Source of the DNA: Devosia sp.
GTDB lineage: Bacteria > Pseudomonadota > Alphaproteobacteria > Rhizobiales > Devosiaceae
DNA length: 64,000 bases
Reading direction: 5' to 3'
Assembly (NCBI RefSeq): GCF_017307495.1
Contig: NZ_JAFKHE010000014.1
Coordinates: 124,001-188,000, forward strand
Shown: piece by piece, positions 17,462 through 26,013 of the stretch
Position numbering within the stretch: position 1 is the first letter of the stretch
Layout: every line of letters begins with the position of its first letter
Notes under the pieces: model-generated
Told to the model about the DNA's origin: nothing
What the model saw: only the letters and a program-made list of their open reading frames with translations
Database searches by the model: none
Program-made: the position numbers and the translations under genes

Positions 17462-17907
17462 CAGTCGTCTCCCCGGACCATGGTGAAGAAATCGACCTTG
17501 GTGGCGGCCGTCTCGTCACGGCGCCGGTCGTCGGCGGCCTCGAGCTCGGCGCGCAGCGGCGCCAGAACCTGTGCTTCGACGGTCGCCGCATCGCGCTGGA
17601 ACAGCGCATCGAACAGCGCCGACGTCACGGCCTTGTCGCCGTCGCGCCCGAGGCAATAGGCATGCCCGACCTCGCCGCTCTCGAGCCGCACCGTCGCCCG
17701 CGTCACCGTCGCTTCGCCCAGGTTGAACGGATTGCCGCCGCCCCCGGCGCGCGCCCGCACCATCACCAGCCCGGTCTCGGGCCCGCGTACCTTGTGGAAG
17801 GCCGGCTTGTCGGGCCAGGCCGACCACAGTTCGGCGAGGCGACCGGCCGCCGCATGGCTCAGCACGGCCATCGCTTCCTGCCTCGGATTTGCCTCTGCGG
17901 GCTGCAT
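17461..17907 (-). CDS. phnG: C-P lyase complex subunit PhnG
   Basis: 148-aa PhnG-family protein, first gene of the C-P lyase operon. I chose ATG 17907 (MQPAEANPRQ), with GGAG nine bases upstream; ATG 17871 (MAVLSHAAAG) would also fit the family. PhnG is a small core subunit taking part with PhnH, PhnI and PhnL in phosphonate ribosylation. The upstream gap holds the phnF/phnG operator and the divergent regulator gene phnF. Confidence 0.94.
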   Translation of the reverse strand: MQPAEANPRQEAMAVLSHAAAGRLAELWSAWPDKPAFHKVRGPETGLVMVRARAGGGGNPFNLGEATVTRATVRLESGEVGHAYCLGRDGDKAVTSALFDALFQRDAATVEAQVLAPLRAELEAADDRRRDETAATKVDFFTMVRGDD

Positions 17908-17920
17908 GTGGCTTGCTCCA

Positions 17921-17944
17921 ACTTGTATAGTGGAATAGACAAGT
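17921..17944. promoter_or_regulatory. Candidate PhnF operator
   Basis: Dyad ACTTGT-N12-ACAAGT, with both halves extended inward (…TATAG and AATAG…). It lies 14 bp upstream of the phnG start and 44 bp upstream of the divergent phnF start. This is where an autoregulating PhnF repressor would be expected to bind. Confidence 0.6.
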
Positions 17945-17987
17945 ACGTCCGTCTTACCCCTCCTTACCCAGCCGACGTGAATTTGCA

Positions 17988-18725
17988 ATGACAGTCTTGA
18001 GCCGCACCGAGATCGAGCCCGCCGGCGGCGTCGCGCTGTGGCGCCAGATCGCCGATGCGATCCGCCTCGACATCGTCGGCGGCAAGCTCGAAACCGGCGA
18101 CAGGCTGGCTGGCGAGCTGCCGCTGGCGGAGCGCTTCGGCGTCAACCGCCATACCGTGCGTCGCGCCATTGCCGTGCTGGTCGAGGAGGGTGTGCTGCGC
18201 GCCGAGCACGGCCGCGGCACCTTCGTCGCCGAGGCACGGCGACTGAGCTACCCCATCGGACGGCGAACCCGCTTCAGCGAGGGGCTGGCAGGACAAACGA
18301 AGCAACGCGCCCGCACGATCCTGTCAAGTCGCATCGAACGCGCCACCGCTCGCCTTGCGGAGCGGCTCGATGTGAAGCCGGGGACACGCCTGATCCGCGT
18401 CGAGACCGTCGCCTTCGCCGACGGCCGCGCGCTCAGCCGGGCGACAGGCTGGCTACCCGAGCAGCGCTTCCCCGAATATCCGGCCGTGCTGGCCGAAACC
18501 GGATCCACCACTGAAGCGCTGAAGCGCTATGGCATCGACGACTACTCGCGCGGCTCGACCCGTATCTCGGCCCGCCACGCCACGACCGACGAAGCCCAGG
18601 TGCTGAAGCTCGCACCGGGCGCCGTGGTGCTAGTGTCGGACGCAGTGGACATCGACGCGGCCGGCGTGCCGATCCATACGCTGCTGACGCGGTTTCCGGC
18701 GGATCGCATGGAGTTGGTGGTTTAG
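17988..18725 (+). CDS. phnF: GntR/HutC-family phosphonate regulator PhnF
   Basis: 245-aa regulator with an N-terminal winged helix-turn-helix (about 15-80, with L-A-E-R-F-G-V-N-R-H-T-V-R-R-A as the recognition part) and a C-terminal UTRA ligand-binding domain (about 95-240). It is divergent from phnG, and the gap carries a dyad suited to its binding. PhnF proteins repress C-P lyase genes until phosphonate or phosphate shortage signals relieve them. It is followed by palindromic intergenic repeats and then the convergent oxidoreductase gene. Confidence 0.93.
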   Translation: MTVLSRTEIEPAGGVALWRQIADAIRLDIVGGKLETGDRLAGELPLAERFGVNRHTVRRAIAVLVEEGVLRAEHGRGTFVAEARRLSYPIGRRTRFSEGLAGQTKQRARTILSSRIERATARLAERLDVKPGTRLIRVETVAFADGRALSRATGWLPEQRFPEYPAVLAETGSTTEALKRYGIDDYSRGSTRISARHATTDEAQVLKLAPGAVVLVSDAVDIDAAGVPIHTLLTRFPADRMELVV

Positions 18726-18740
18726 GCTTTCGATCGTCAG

Positions 18741-18896
18741 CTGTCGTCATCTCCGGGCTTGACCCGGGGACCCTGACGATGTCGAGGAAGACCCCCACCG
18801 TCGCCCATGCTCGGTGTCGGTGGTCAGGGCTAGGTCGAGCACAAATCGCAAGATCGAGTGGGTTCCCGGGTCAAGCCCGGGGATGACGACTGACAG
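18741..18896. repeat. Pair of inverted intergenic repeats built on CCGGGCTTGACCCGGG
   Basis: Two related palindromic units face each other: GTCGTCATCTCCGGGCTTGA at the left and TCAAGCCCGGGGATGACGAC at the right. The left unit lacks part of its arm. Each contains an inner CCGGG-N-CCCGGG stem. A related element with the same GTCATC…GATGAC ends occurs at 26999-27076. The gap between phnF and the convergent oxidoreductase contains nothing else recognisable. Confidence 0.65.
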
Positions 18897-18923
18897 TGTA
18901 ATCGCAAGGCAATACGGTAGCCC

Positions 18924-20216
18924 CTACCGCTCGAGCACGATCCCCGCCTCGGCCAGCATCCGGTCCACATCCACCGTCTGCCCCGTCGCGATCGACGTGT
19001 TCGCGGCAATGCCGGTAAGGATCGACCACGCCCCCTCCTTGTGCGTGGACGCGCGGCTGTACTTGTCCGGCGCCATGCTGCCCGGCTCGAACAGGTAGCC
19101 CAGCATCACCGGGTCGGCGCCGCCATGGTCGCCTTCGCCGGCCCAGACCTCGAGCGGCTCGGGCCGCCGGCCGTGCAGGTGCAGCACCGTCGTCATGTTC
19201 TCCTCGGCCGACTTGTCCCGCACCCCGCCGAACACGCCATGCACCTCGACATGCCGATGCGTCAGCTCGCCCTTGGTGCCGTGGAACTTGATCTCGAGCC
19301 CTTCCCAAGGGGAATAGGCGCACAGCGTATAGTTGAGGAATACGTCGTTGGCGTAGCGCACCTGCACCTGCATCGTGTCCTCGATGCTGATGTCGCCCGA
19401 AAACACGCACTTGTCGCGCAAGTAGCCGTCGTCATCCTCCGCCTCGAGATAGAGCTCGCGCAGCGCCGGATCGTTCGCGAGGTCGAGCCGGTACTCGCAT
19501 CTGTCGAATACCGGGCAGGTGTGGCAGCGCTCGCCATGGCCGCCGAGCCCGAGCGCCTCGGCCATCTCAGGCGTGTAGAACACGCGCTTGCCCAGTGCGC
19601 TGACGGTCTTTGGAGTGGAAGCCACCCACCAGTTCATCAGGTCGAAATGGTGCGTCGACTTGTGCACCAGCAGCCCGCCGGACTTCTCCTTGTCGCGATG
19701 CCAGCGGCGGAAATAGTCGGCCCCGTGCACCCGGTCGAGATACCAGCGGAAGTCGACCGCCGTGATCTCGCCGATGGCGCCGGACAGCAGCAGGTCCTTG
19801 AGCTGCGTGCGCGCCGGCGTGTAGCGGTAGTTGAAGGTGACGGTGACTGTCTTGCCGCTCTCCCGCTGCGCATCAAGGATGGCGCGGAGCTTGTCGAGAT
19901 CGACCGTCATCGGCTTCTCGGTCATCACGTTCCGCCCGGCCTTGAGCGCCGCAACGATGTACTCGTGGTGCAGGTAGTCAGGCGTCGTGACGATGACCGT
20001 GTCCGGCTCCTGCTCGGCGATCATCCTGTCGAAGTCGCTCGCATCGTAGGTCGCGACCCCGTTCCCCCGCTTCGGCACCTTGCCGGCCGAGAGCGCCAGC
20101 CGGCTGTCGTTCACGTCGCACAGTGCAACGAGGTCGTTGCCCTCCGGATGCGTCTCGGTGATCGCCTTGCGGAACATGGCATGGCGCCCGCCGACGCCGA
20201 CTATCGCGTATCTCAA
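18924..20216 (-). CDS. Gfo/Idh/MocA-family oxidoreductase
   Basis: 430-aa NAD(P)-dependent sugar or inositol-type dehydrogenase. The N-terminus R-Y-A-I-V-G-V-G-G-R-H is the Rossmann nucleotide loop, and T-E-K-P-M-T near residue 100 is the family's E-K-P motif supplying the catalytic lysine. Translation starts at TTG 20216, with GAGGGAC upstream; no in-frame ATG precedes the nucleotide loop. The C-terminal half carries a short cysteine pattern (C-H-T-C-P-V-F-D-R-C, about 232-241) that is unusual for the family and could bind a metal. It is divergent from an FGGY kinase gene across a shared operator-like dyad. Substrate not predictable. Confidence 0.85.
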   Translation of the reverse strand: MRYAIVGVGGRHAMFRKAITETHPEGNDLVALCDVNDSRLALSAGKVPKRGNGVATYDASDFDRMIAEQEPDTVIVTTPDYLHHEYIVAALKAGRNVMTEKPMTVDLDKLRAILDAQRESGKTVTVTFNYRYTPARTQLKDLLLSGAIGEITAVDFRWYLDRVHGADYFRRWHRDKEKSGGLLVHKSTHHFDLMNWWVASTPKTVSALGKRVFYTPEMAEALGLGGHGERCHTCPVFDRCEYRLDLANDPALRELYLEAEDDDGYLRDKCVFSGDISIEDTMQVQVRYANDVFLNYTLCAYSPWEGLEIKFHGTKGELTHRHVEVHGVFGGVRDKSAEENMTTVLHLHGRRPEPLEVWAGEGDHGGADPVMLGYLFEPGSMAPDKYSRASTHKEGAWSILTGIAANTSIATGQTVDVDRMLAEAGIVLER

Positions 20217-20279
20217 TCTGGGGGTCCCTCGTCCGGTCTCAGCCGCCCGGCCAAATTCTCATGCCAGGCACCGGGCAAA

Positions 20280-20305
20280 ACTAATTCACCACCTGGTTAC
20301 TTAGT
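20280..20305. promoter_or_regulatory. Operator-like dyad between oxidoreductase and FGGY kinase genes
   Basis: Imperfect inverted repeat with 11-bp arms, ACTAATTCACC (20280-20290) and GGTTACTTAGT (20295-20305), 9 of 11 positions symmetric. It is central in the divergent promoter region, 64 bp from the oxidoreductase and 104 bp from the kinase start. Confidence 0.4.
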
Positions 20306-20408
20306 CAAGCCGACCCTCGCCGCGATGCATGCGCCACTTGCCTTGCCTGCGATGGATGGTCTCTACTCCCCGCACGCCGCCAACCAGAACGGACCAGAAG
20401 CCGCGACG

Positions 20409-21881
20409 ATGACGGACGACCTCACCCTGTCGATCGACCTCGGCACTTCCAGCGTCCGCGCCGCGCTGGTGGATCGGCGAGGTACGATCCGGTCGCTGGC
20501 GAGCCGCGGCTTCGTGCAGACCGTCCCGCGCTTCGGCTGGGCCGAGCAGAGCGCCACGGCATGGTGGCAGGCAACAGAGGCAGCTATCGGCGAGGTCATG
20601 CAGGCCGCTGCCGCGCCCGTCGTGGCCGTGTGCGCCTGCGGCCAGATGCACGGCACCGTGCTGGTCGATGCCCGGGGCGAGCTCGCCAGCGACCGGGTGC
20701 TGCTCTGGAACGACAAGCGCGCCGCGCCGCAGGTCGAGGCCTGGGAAGGCGCGCATCCCTTCACCTCCCACGCCGAAACCACGGCCAATCCTGCAACGCC
20801 CGCCTGGCCCGGCTTCAAGCTCGCCTGGCTCAGGGCCCATGCACCGGAAGAGATGGCGCGGGCCGCCGCGGTGCTGACACCCAAGGACTTCATCAACCTG
20901 CAGCTGACCGGCGTCGCCGCCACCGACTGGAGCGAGGCCTCGGCCAGCTTCATGGCCGACAGTCGAACCGGCCGCTGGTCGGACGAGGTCGTCGCTAGCC
21001 TCGGCCTCCGCCGCGACCTGCTGCCGCGGATCCTTGATGCCTCGGCCGTGATCGGCCACGTGACCGCGCAGGCGGCCCGTGCCACCGGGTTGCCTGCCGG
21101 CATCCCGGTCCTCGCCGGCGGCGGTGACCTGCCGGTGGCGCTGATCGGCTCCGGCGTCGCAGCCCCTGGCCTGGGGTCCGACATCGCCGGCACCTCGGCG
21201 ATCGCCACCCTCGTGCGGACCGCTCCGCTGCTCGATCCGGCGGTGGCCAATGTCGCGCTGCCGGGTGGACTCTGGGGTGCGTTCACGCTCGTCGACGCCG
21301 GCGGCGACGCCATCCGCTGGGCGGCCCGCGCCATTGGCGACGGCGTGCCCGAAAGCGCCATCGAGGCCGCCGCGGCAGGCTCGGACGGCCTGTTCTTCCT
21401 GCCCTTCCTCTCGGGCGAGCGCATGCCGCCGGCCCGCAACTCCCGCGCGCAGTTCTTTGGCCTCACCACCAGCCACGGCACGGCCGAGATGAACCGCGCC
21501 GTGCTCGAGGGCATCGCCTTCGCCCTGCACCGCCAGTTCGAGCCGATTGCGCGCCTCGGCGGCCGACCAGAGCGCTTCGTTGCCGCCGGCGGTGGCGGGC
21601 GCTCCGACCTGTGGCTCAGGATCAAGGCCAGCGTCTACGGCGTACCGATCCTCGTGCCGCGCGTGCTCGAAACCGGCGTCGTCGGCTGCGCCATCCTCTG
21701 CCGGCAGGCGCTCGGCGAAGGCAGGTTGCCGGATCTGATGGGCAGGATGACCGCCATCGAGCGCGAGGTGCAGCCCGTGCCCGAATGGGCAGACCGCTAC
21801 GCTCGAATGCTGCCGGTCTACAGCCACATCGTCGAGGCCATGCGGCCGCTTTATGCGGAACTGGATGGGCTGGAGCGCTAG
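20409..21881 (+). CDS. FGGY-family carbohydrate kinase (xylulokinase-like)
   Basis: 490-aa kinase from ATG 20409 (an upstream in-frame ATG at 20352 is possible). The phosphate-1 motif D-L-G-T-S-S-V-R-A lies near residue 10, the C-G-Q-M-H-G substrate segment typical of xylulokinases near 76, and the ATP-site glycines A-A-G-G-G-G-R-S-D near 395. FGGY enzymes phosphorylate pentuloses and related polyols; XylB similarity is strongest by motif but exact sugar is uncertain. It is divergent from a sugar oxidoreductase, suggesting a joint polyol/ketose route. A bidirectional hairpin follows. Confidence 0.85.
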   Translation: MTDDLTLSIDLGTSSVRAALVDRRGTIRSLASRGFVQTVPRFGWAEQSATAWWQATEAAIGEVMQAAAAPVVAVCACGQMHGTVLVDARGELASDRVLLWNDKRAAPQVEAWEGAHPFTSHAETTANPATPAWPGFKLAWLRAHAPEEMARAAAVLTPKDFINLQLTGVAATDWSEASASFMADSRTGRWSDEVVASLGLRRDLLPRILDASAVIGHVTAQAARATGLPAGIPVLAGGGDLPVALIGSGVAAPGLGSDIAGTSAIATLVRTAPLLDPAVANVALPGGLWGAFTLVDAGGDAIRWAARAIGDGVPESAIEAAAAGSDGLFFLPFLSGERMPPARNSRAQFFGLTTSHGTAEMNRAVLEGIAFALHRQFEPIARLGGRPERFVAAGGGGRSDLWLRIKASVYGVPILVPRVLETGVVGCAILCRQALGEGRLPDLMGRMTAIEREVQPVPEWADRYARMLPVYSHIVEAMRPLYAELDGLER

Positions 21882-21890
21882 TCCCCTCTT

Positions 21891-21916
21891 ATCCTCCCCC
21901 GTTCACGGGGGAGGAT
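21891..21916. terminator. Bidirectional hairpin between convergent kinase and SDR genes
   Basis: Perfect inverted repeat of 11-bp arms (21891-21901 and 21906-21916, ATCCTCCCCCG and its complement) with a TTCA loop, centred between two convergent genes. Confidence 0.6.
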
Positions 21917-21940
21917 CACGGAGAGGGGAGTGCGCGGGCG

Positions 21941-22687
21941 TTAGTAAGTGGCGCGGCCGCCGCTGAGGTCGAACACCGACGCCGTGGTAAAGCTGTTTTC
22001 CTTGCTCACCAGCCAGGCCACCATGTTGGCGGCTTCCTCGACTTCGAGGAAACGACCGCGCGGGATGCGGCTCAGCATGTAGTCGATGAACTCGGGCTTG
22101 AGCTCGTCGAGGATGCGCGTCTTGGCCGTCGCCGGGGTGATGACGTTGATGGCGATGTCGTACTTGGCGCATTCCTTGCCGACCGCCTTGGTCATGCCGA
22201 TGACGCCGGCCTTGGCCGCCGCATAGGCCGAGGCATTGGGGTTGCCTTCCTTGCCGGCGATCGAGGCGATGTTGACGATGCGTCCGTAGTTGCGCGCCTT
22301 CATGCCCGGCAGCACCGCGCGGTTGACATAGAACGCGCCGTTGAGGTCGATCTCGATCACCCGGCGCCATTCATCGAGCTCGTATTCGTCGAGCGGCGCG
22401 TTCTTGCCGGCAATGCCGGCCGAGTGGACGAGGATGTCGAGCTTGCCGAGGCTGTTTTCGACCTCGGCCACCGCTGCGGCGACCGCATCGTAGTTGGTGA
22501 TGTTGACCGCGACGGTGGAGGCGGCGGCGCCGAGCTCGGCCTTGGCGCTGGCGAGCAATTCAGCGTTCATGTCCCACAGGCTGACCCTGGCGCCCGAAGC
22601 AACGAGCCGGCGCGCGATGGCAAAGCCGATCCCTTGGGCGCCGCCCGTGATGACGGCGACCTGGCCGTTCAGATCGATCTGGTTCAT
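21941..22687 (-). CDS. Short-chain dehydrogenase/reductase
   Basis: 248-aa SDR from ATG 22687 (MNQIDLNGQV). Nucleotide-binding T-G-G-A-Q-G-I-G is at 14-21, the structural H-S-A-G motif near 88, and the catalytic serine region I-A-S-I-A-G plus Y-A-A-A-K near 135-155. Such enzymes oxidise or reduce secondary alcohols; sequence does not fix the substrate. It is the last gene of a minus-strand run behind a FadR-type regulator, with a possible operator at 22747-22757. The longer open frame upstream overlaps the regulator and is a shadow. Confidence 0.9.
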   Translation of the reverse strand: MNQIDLNGQVAVITGGAQGIGFAIARRLVASGARVSLWDMNAELLASAKAELGAAASTVAVNITNYDAVAAAVAEVENSLGKLDILVHSAGIAGKNAPLDEYELDEWRRVIEIDLNGAFYVNRAVLPGMKARNYGRIVNIASIAGKEGNPNASAYAAAKAGVIGMTKAVGKECAKYDIAINVITPATAKTRILDELKPEFIDYMLSRIPRGRFLEVEEAANMVAWLVSKENSFTTASVFDLSGGRATY

Positions 22688-22746
22688 GTCTTCCCCGCTC
22701 GGCAAGTGTTCTTGTGCAATCGGCTTAGCAGCCCTTTCCGCTAATT

Positions 22747-22757
22747 CCATACAGTGG
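22747..22757 (-). promoter_or_regulatory. Possible GntR-type operator before the SDR gene
   Basis: Short dyad CCA-TACAG-TGG, 60 bp upstream of the SDR start and downstream of the FadR-type regulator gene. Weak evidence: short and single. Confidence 0.25.
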
Positions 22758-22839
22758 TCCCGCTCGCTAGTGACCTTTAGTCTGCCCCTGTTGCGCAACT
22801 GCCGCGCGCTGGAACGACGAGGCCGGCCAGCTCGCGCGG

Positions 22840-23529
22840 CTACCCGCCGGTTTGCCGGCCGATGTCGCCGATCCGGCTGGCGCGCATGCCGACGCCGATC
22901 ACCACCTTCATGGCTTCGCGCGCCGCGTGCGGGTCGCGGGCCGCGATGGCCTCGGCGATGCGGCGATGGTCGTCGACCGACGACGCCAGCCGTGCGGCAT
23001 CCTCGGCCGGGGAGCTGACCTCGAGAAGCCCGATCAGCGCGACCTCGACGAGCGCCGCCGCCGACCTCAGGAACGGGTTGTGTGCCGCCACCACGATGGC
23101 GAGGTGGAAGTCCAGGTCGGCCCTGGCATAGTCCTCGCGACCGATCTCGGGTGCCGCCATGCGGTCGAGGCGGTGCAGGATCGCGTCGAGTTCGTCCCGG
23201 GTCCACCGCATCGCCGCGAGGGCAGCCGCCTCCGGCTCGAGCGCCAGCCGCATCTCGGAAAGGTGCGTGATGAACTCGGGATCGAGCCCCTGCCGGGACT
23301 GCCAGGCCAGCACGTCGCGGTCGAACAGGTTCCACTCCGAGCGTGGCAGCACGCTGGTTCCGACACGGGCCCTGGCCTGGATGAGTCGCTTTCCCGCCAG
23401 GGTCCTCAGCGCTTCGCGCAGCACCGTGCGCGACACTCCGAAGCGCTGCATCAGCTCTGCGTCGCCGGGAAGCAGCGAGCGCTCCGGATAGGCGCCCGAC
23501 ACGATCGCACGCCCCACTTCGGCAGCCAC
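22840..23529 (-). CDS. FadR-subfamily GntR transcriptional regulator
   Basis: 229-aa regulator with an N-terminal winged helix (E-L-M-Q-R-F-G-V-S-R-T-V-L-R-E-A-L, about 25-41) and a C-terminal all-helical FCD effector domain (about 75-220) with the metal-binding D and H residues of that fold (F-H-L-A-I-V near 128 and H-R-R-I near 178). Start GTG 23529 is the only permissible start before an upstream in-frame stop; the N-terminus is slightly short for the family. It probably controls the adjacent SDR and upstream catabolic genes in response to a sugar acid or similar ligand. Confidence 0.85.
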   Translation of the reverse strand: MAAEVGRAIVSGAYPERSLLPGDAELMQRFGVSRTVLREALRTLAGKRLIQARARVGTSVLPRSEWNLFDRDVLAWQSRQGLDPEFITHLSEMRLALEPEAAALAAMRWTRDELDAILHRLDRMAAPEIGREDYARADLDFHLAIVVAAHNPFLRSAAALVEVALIGLLEVSSPAEDAARLASSVDDHRRIAEAIAARDPHAAREAMKVVIGVGMRASRIGDIGRQTGG

Positions 23530-23694
23530 CCGGGCGGTGCGCGAACGCCCGGATGCGGCAGCCCCCGCGTTTGACTCGACCTGACTGATGGCGACCCTCG
23601 TCCCTATGGTGAAACGCTGGCGTCAGCAGCTACCCCGAATGCGGGGCACCGGGAAGAGCGCCTCAAGTCGAATATGCGGCGCCCGCAGTTCGGC

Positions 23695-24654
23695 CTAGGC
23701 GCCCGCAGCGGCGAACCCCGCGCGGGGGTCACGACCCGGGCCGGCGCCCTCGATGATCAGGTCGGCGACCACCACGTCGGTGCCGGTAAGCCCCATCGGA
23801 TAGCAGGCGGTCAACCCCGCCGACGGCTGCCGCTCAGGGCCAAAGGCGGAAAGCGGCTCGAGGCGCCGCAGATGCTCCGTCCCGGAGAGGATGAAGGACG
23901 CACCGGCCGCGGCAACCTGCTGCGGACTATCGGTCACCAGCGTTGCCGCACGCTCGGCGACGTCAAGACCGAGTTCCTTGCCCGCCGGGCTCTTGTAGCC
24001 GACACTGTGCACGAAGGCGTCCGGCGCCAGCCACTCCGCCCGGAGCACCGGGCGCAGGCTGGTGGTGGCGACAATCACGATGTCCGCCCCGTCGACCGCC
24101 GCCTCCGCCGAGGCCGACGCGGTCACGGCAAGTCCCAGTCGTCCCGACATTTCGGCCGCAAACCGCTCCGCCGATTCCGCCGAGCGGCTGTGGACACGCG
24201 CCTGCGTGATGCCGCGCGTTGCCAGGGCGGCTTCGAGATGCGACCGAGCCTGCCGGCCCGCACCGATCAGCGCCACCGTGCTCGCCTCGGGACGCGCCAG
24301 CGCCCGGATCGCGGCCCCGCCGATGGCGCCCATGCGCACCACGCCCAGTTCGCTACCGAGCACGATGCCCTTCATCCGGCCGCTGGCCATATCCCAGACG
24401 ATCACGGCCTGATCGTCGAAATGCTGGCCGTAGCGCGAGAAATAGCTGCGCACGCCACCCACCGCCGGCCCCTGCCTCGATCCGCCGACGGCGAAGACCA
24501 GTTCCGTGGTGCCGCCGAAATCGACCCGGTGGCGGGCCGGCGCGACGAACGCTCCGTCCGCCGCGGCGCGGATCACCGCCTCGACGGCGGCGATCGCCGC
24601 CGGCATGTCGGTCAGCCGCCTGACGTCATCGTCGTGAAGAACGATCGGAGCCAT
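23695..24654 (-). CDS. Ornithine cyclodeaminase / mu-crystallin family protein
   Basis: 319-aa protein from ATG 24654 (MAPIVLHDDD). The NAD(P) loop I-G-A-G-R-Q-A-R-S-H lies near residues 129-138 and the N-terminal half has the family's R-x-D-F-G and E-L-V-F-A patterns. Members include ornithine cyclodeaminase, ketimine reductases and alanine or N-alkyl amino-acid dehydrogenases. Being next to a flavin monooxygenase and a TIM-barrel isomerase, an imine reductase or amino acid dehydrogenase role is plausible. Specific substrate unknown. Confidence 0.85.
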   Translation of the reverse strand: MAPIVLHDDDVRRLTDMPAAIAAVEAVIRAAADGAFVAPARHRVDFGGTTELVFAVGGSRQGPAVGGVRSYFSRYGQHFDDQAVIVWDMASGRMKGIVLGSELGVVRMGAIGGAAIRALARPEASTVALIGAGRQARSHLEAALATRGITQARVHSRSAESAERFAAEMSGRLGLAVTASASAEAAVDGADIVIVATTSLRPVLRAEWLAPDAFVHSVGYKSPAGKELGLDVAERAATLVTDSPQQVAAAGASFILSGTEHLRRLEPLSAFGPERQPSAGLTACYPMGLTGTDVVVADLIIEGAGPGRDPRAGFAAAGA

Positions 24655-24685
24655 GCAGCGATCCGGCACGCCCCGGCCCGGCTTG

Positions 24686-25819
24686 TCACCTGCCCGCCTC
24701 GGCCGGGCCAATCCCCAGCGTCGCCATCAACTCCGCCGCCGCGGCGCTTCCTGCCCGGTTGGCGCCGATCGTCGAGGCCGATGGCCCGTAGCCGATAAGG
24801 TGGACGCGCGGCTCCTTTACCACCTCGGTCGCCAGCCGCCCCCCCATGAAGATGCCGCCCGAGTCCTCGCGCAGCAGCAGCGGCGCCAGGTGGTCGAGCG
24901 AAGAGCGAAAGCCCGTGCACCAGACGATCACGTCGGCCCGCTGCTCGCGGCCATCGGCCCAGCGCACCCCGGTCGCGGTTATCTCGCTGAACATCTCCTG
25001 CCGTTTCAGGTCGCCGCGCGCTGCCATGGCCTCGATCAGCGGCGAGCGCGGCAGGCCGGTGACCGAGACGACCGAGTTCGGTGGCAACCCCGCCCGCACC
25101 CGCTCCTCGACCAGCTTGACCGCCGCCCGTCCCGCCTCCTGGTCGAACGGTCCGTCGCGGAACTGCGGCGGTCGGCGCGTCACCCAGGTGGTCGTCGTCA
25201 CCTGCGAGATCTCGTTGAGCAGCTGGATTGCCGAGATACCGCCGCCGACGATGACCACGTGCTGGCCGGCGAACTCGGACGCGGTGCGGTAGTCGCGCGT
25301 GTGCAGCTGCCGTCCCCTGAACCGGTCGCGGCCGGGATAGTCCGGGATGTAGGGCGTCTCCCAGGTGCCGGTAGCATTGATGATGCCGCGCGCCGAGAAC
25401 TGTCCGCGGTCGGTCTCGATGCGGAAGCGCTCGCCGCGCCGGCACACTACCGCGACCTTCACCGGCCGGAACACGTTGAGGCCGAAGCGCTCCTCATACG
25501 CCGCGAAATACTGCGGCACCGCCTGTGCGGCCTCGACCTCGGTGCGGCTGGTGTCCACCGCCTCGGAAAAGGCCATGCCCGGCAGGTCGTGCACGCGGTT
25601 GACCGTCGACAGCGTCAGCGATGGCCAGCGGAACTGCCACGCCCCGCCCGCCCGTGGCGACTGGTCGAGCACGATGAAGCCACGGCCCGCCGCGAGCCCG
25701 CGCTGCGTGAGGTGATAGGCCGAAGACAGTCCGGCCTGCCCCGCTCCGATCACGACGATCTCGGTCTTGATGGCAACGCCGCTTGGCTGCGGATTGAGGG
25801 TCGGGGCTGCGGCGTCCAT
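24686..25819 (-). CDS. Flavin-containing monooxygenase (CzcO / Baeyer-Villiger-like)
   Basis: 377-aa FAD/NADPH enzyme. The FAD motif G-A-G-Q-A-G is at 25-30, the monooxygenase fingerprint F-x-G-x3-H-x3-Y at 168-178 (FRGRQLHTRDY), and the second dinucleotide motif G-G-G-I-S-A at 192-197. The size is shorter than classic Baeyer-Villiger enzymes. I chose ATG 25819; an in-frame GTG at 25891 would add 24 proline-rich residues. It ends 31 bp before the cyclodeaminase-like gene on the same strand. It may hydroxylate or oxidise an amine or ketone in the surrounding pathway; that is inference. Confidence 0.85.
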   Translation of the reverse strand: MDAAAPTLNPQPSGVAIKTEIVVIGAGQAGLSSAYHLTQRGLAAGRGFIVLDQSPRAGGAWQFRWPSLTLSTVNRVHDLPGMAFSEAVDTSRTEVEAAQAVPQYFAAYEERFGLNVFRPVKVAVVCRRGERFRIETDRGQFSARGIINATGTWETPYIPDYPGRDRFRGRQLHTRDYRTASEFAGQHVVIVGGGISAIQLLNEISQVTTTTWVTRRPPQFRDGPFDQEAGRAAVKLVEERVRAGLPPNSVVSVTGLPRSPLIEAMAARGDLKRQEMFSEITATGVRWADGREQRADVIVWCTGFRSSLDHLAPLLLREDSGGIFMGGRLATEVVKEPRVHLIGYGPSASTIGANRAGSAAAAELMATLGIGPAEAGR

Positions 25820-26013
25820 CGGTGCGGGTTCCGGCTGCGGACCCCAGAGGTAGGATGGGCGCGCCGGTGGCGCAACGGGAGAGGTACGCACGGGCGCGCC
25901 CGCGCGATGCCATCCGGACAGGGAGGCCGGACTGTCGTTGCACGACGGGAAGGGAGCACCGTCGGAGGAACGGCCCCGGCTCTCGCCGGGGCGGCATCGC
26001 GGGAACGGACCGC

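Noticed and set aside
17945-17987. Pho box before phnG
   Set aside because: I found no 11-bp-spaced GTCAY array in the phnG-phnF gap, unlike upstream of phnC and ugpB.
19041-20408. N-terminal extension of the FGGY kinase by about 450 residues
   Set aside because: The extension is antisense to the oxidoreductase gene. The kinase fold starts just after ATG 20409.
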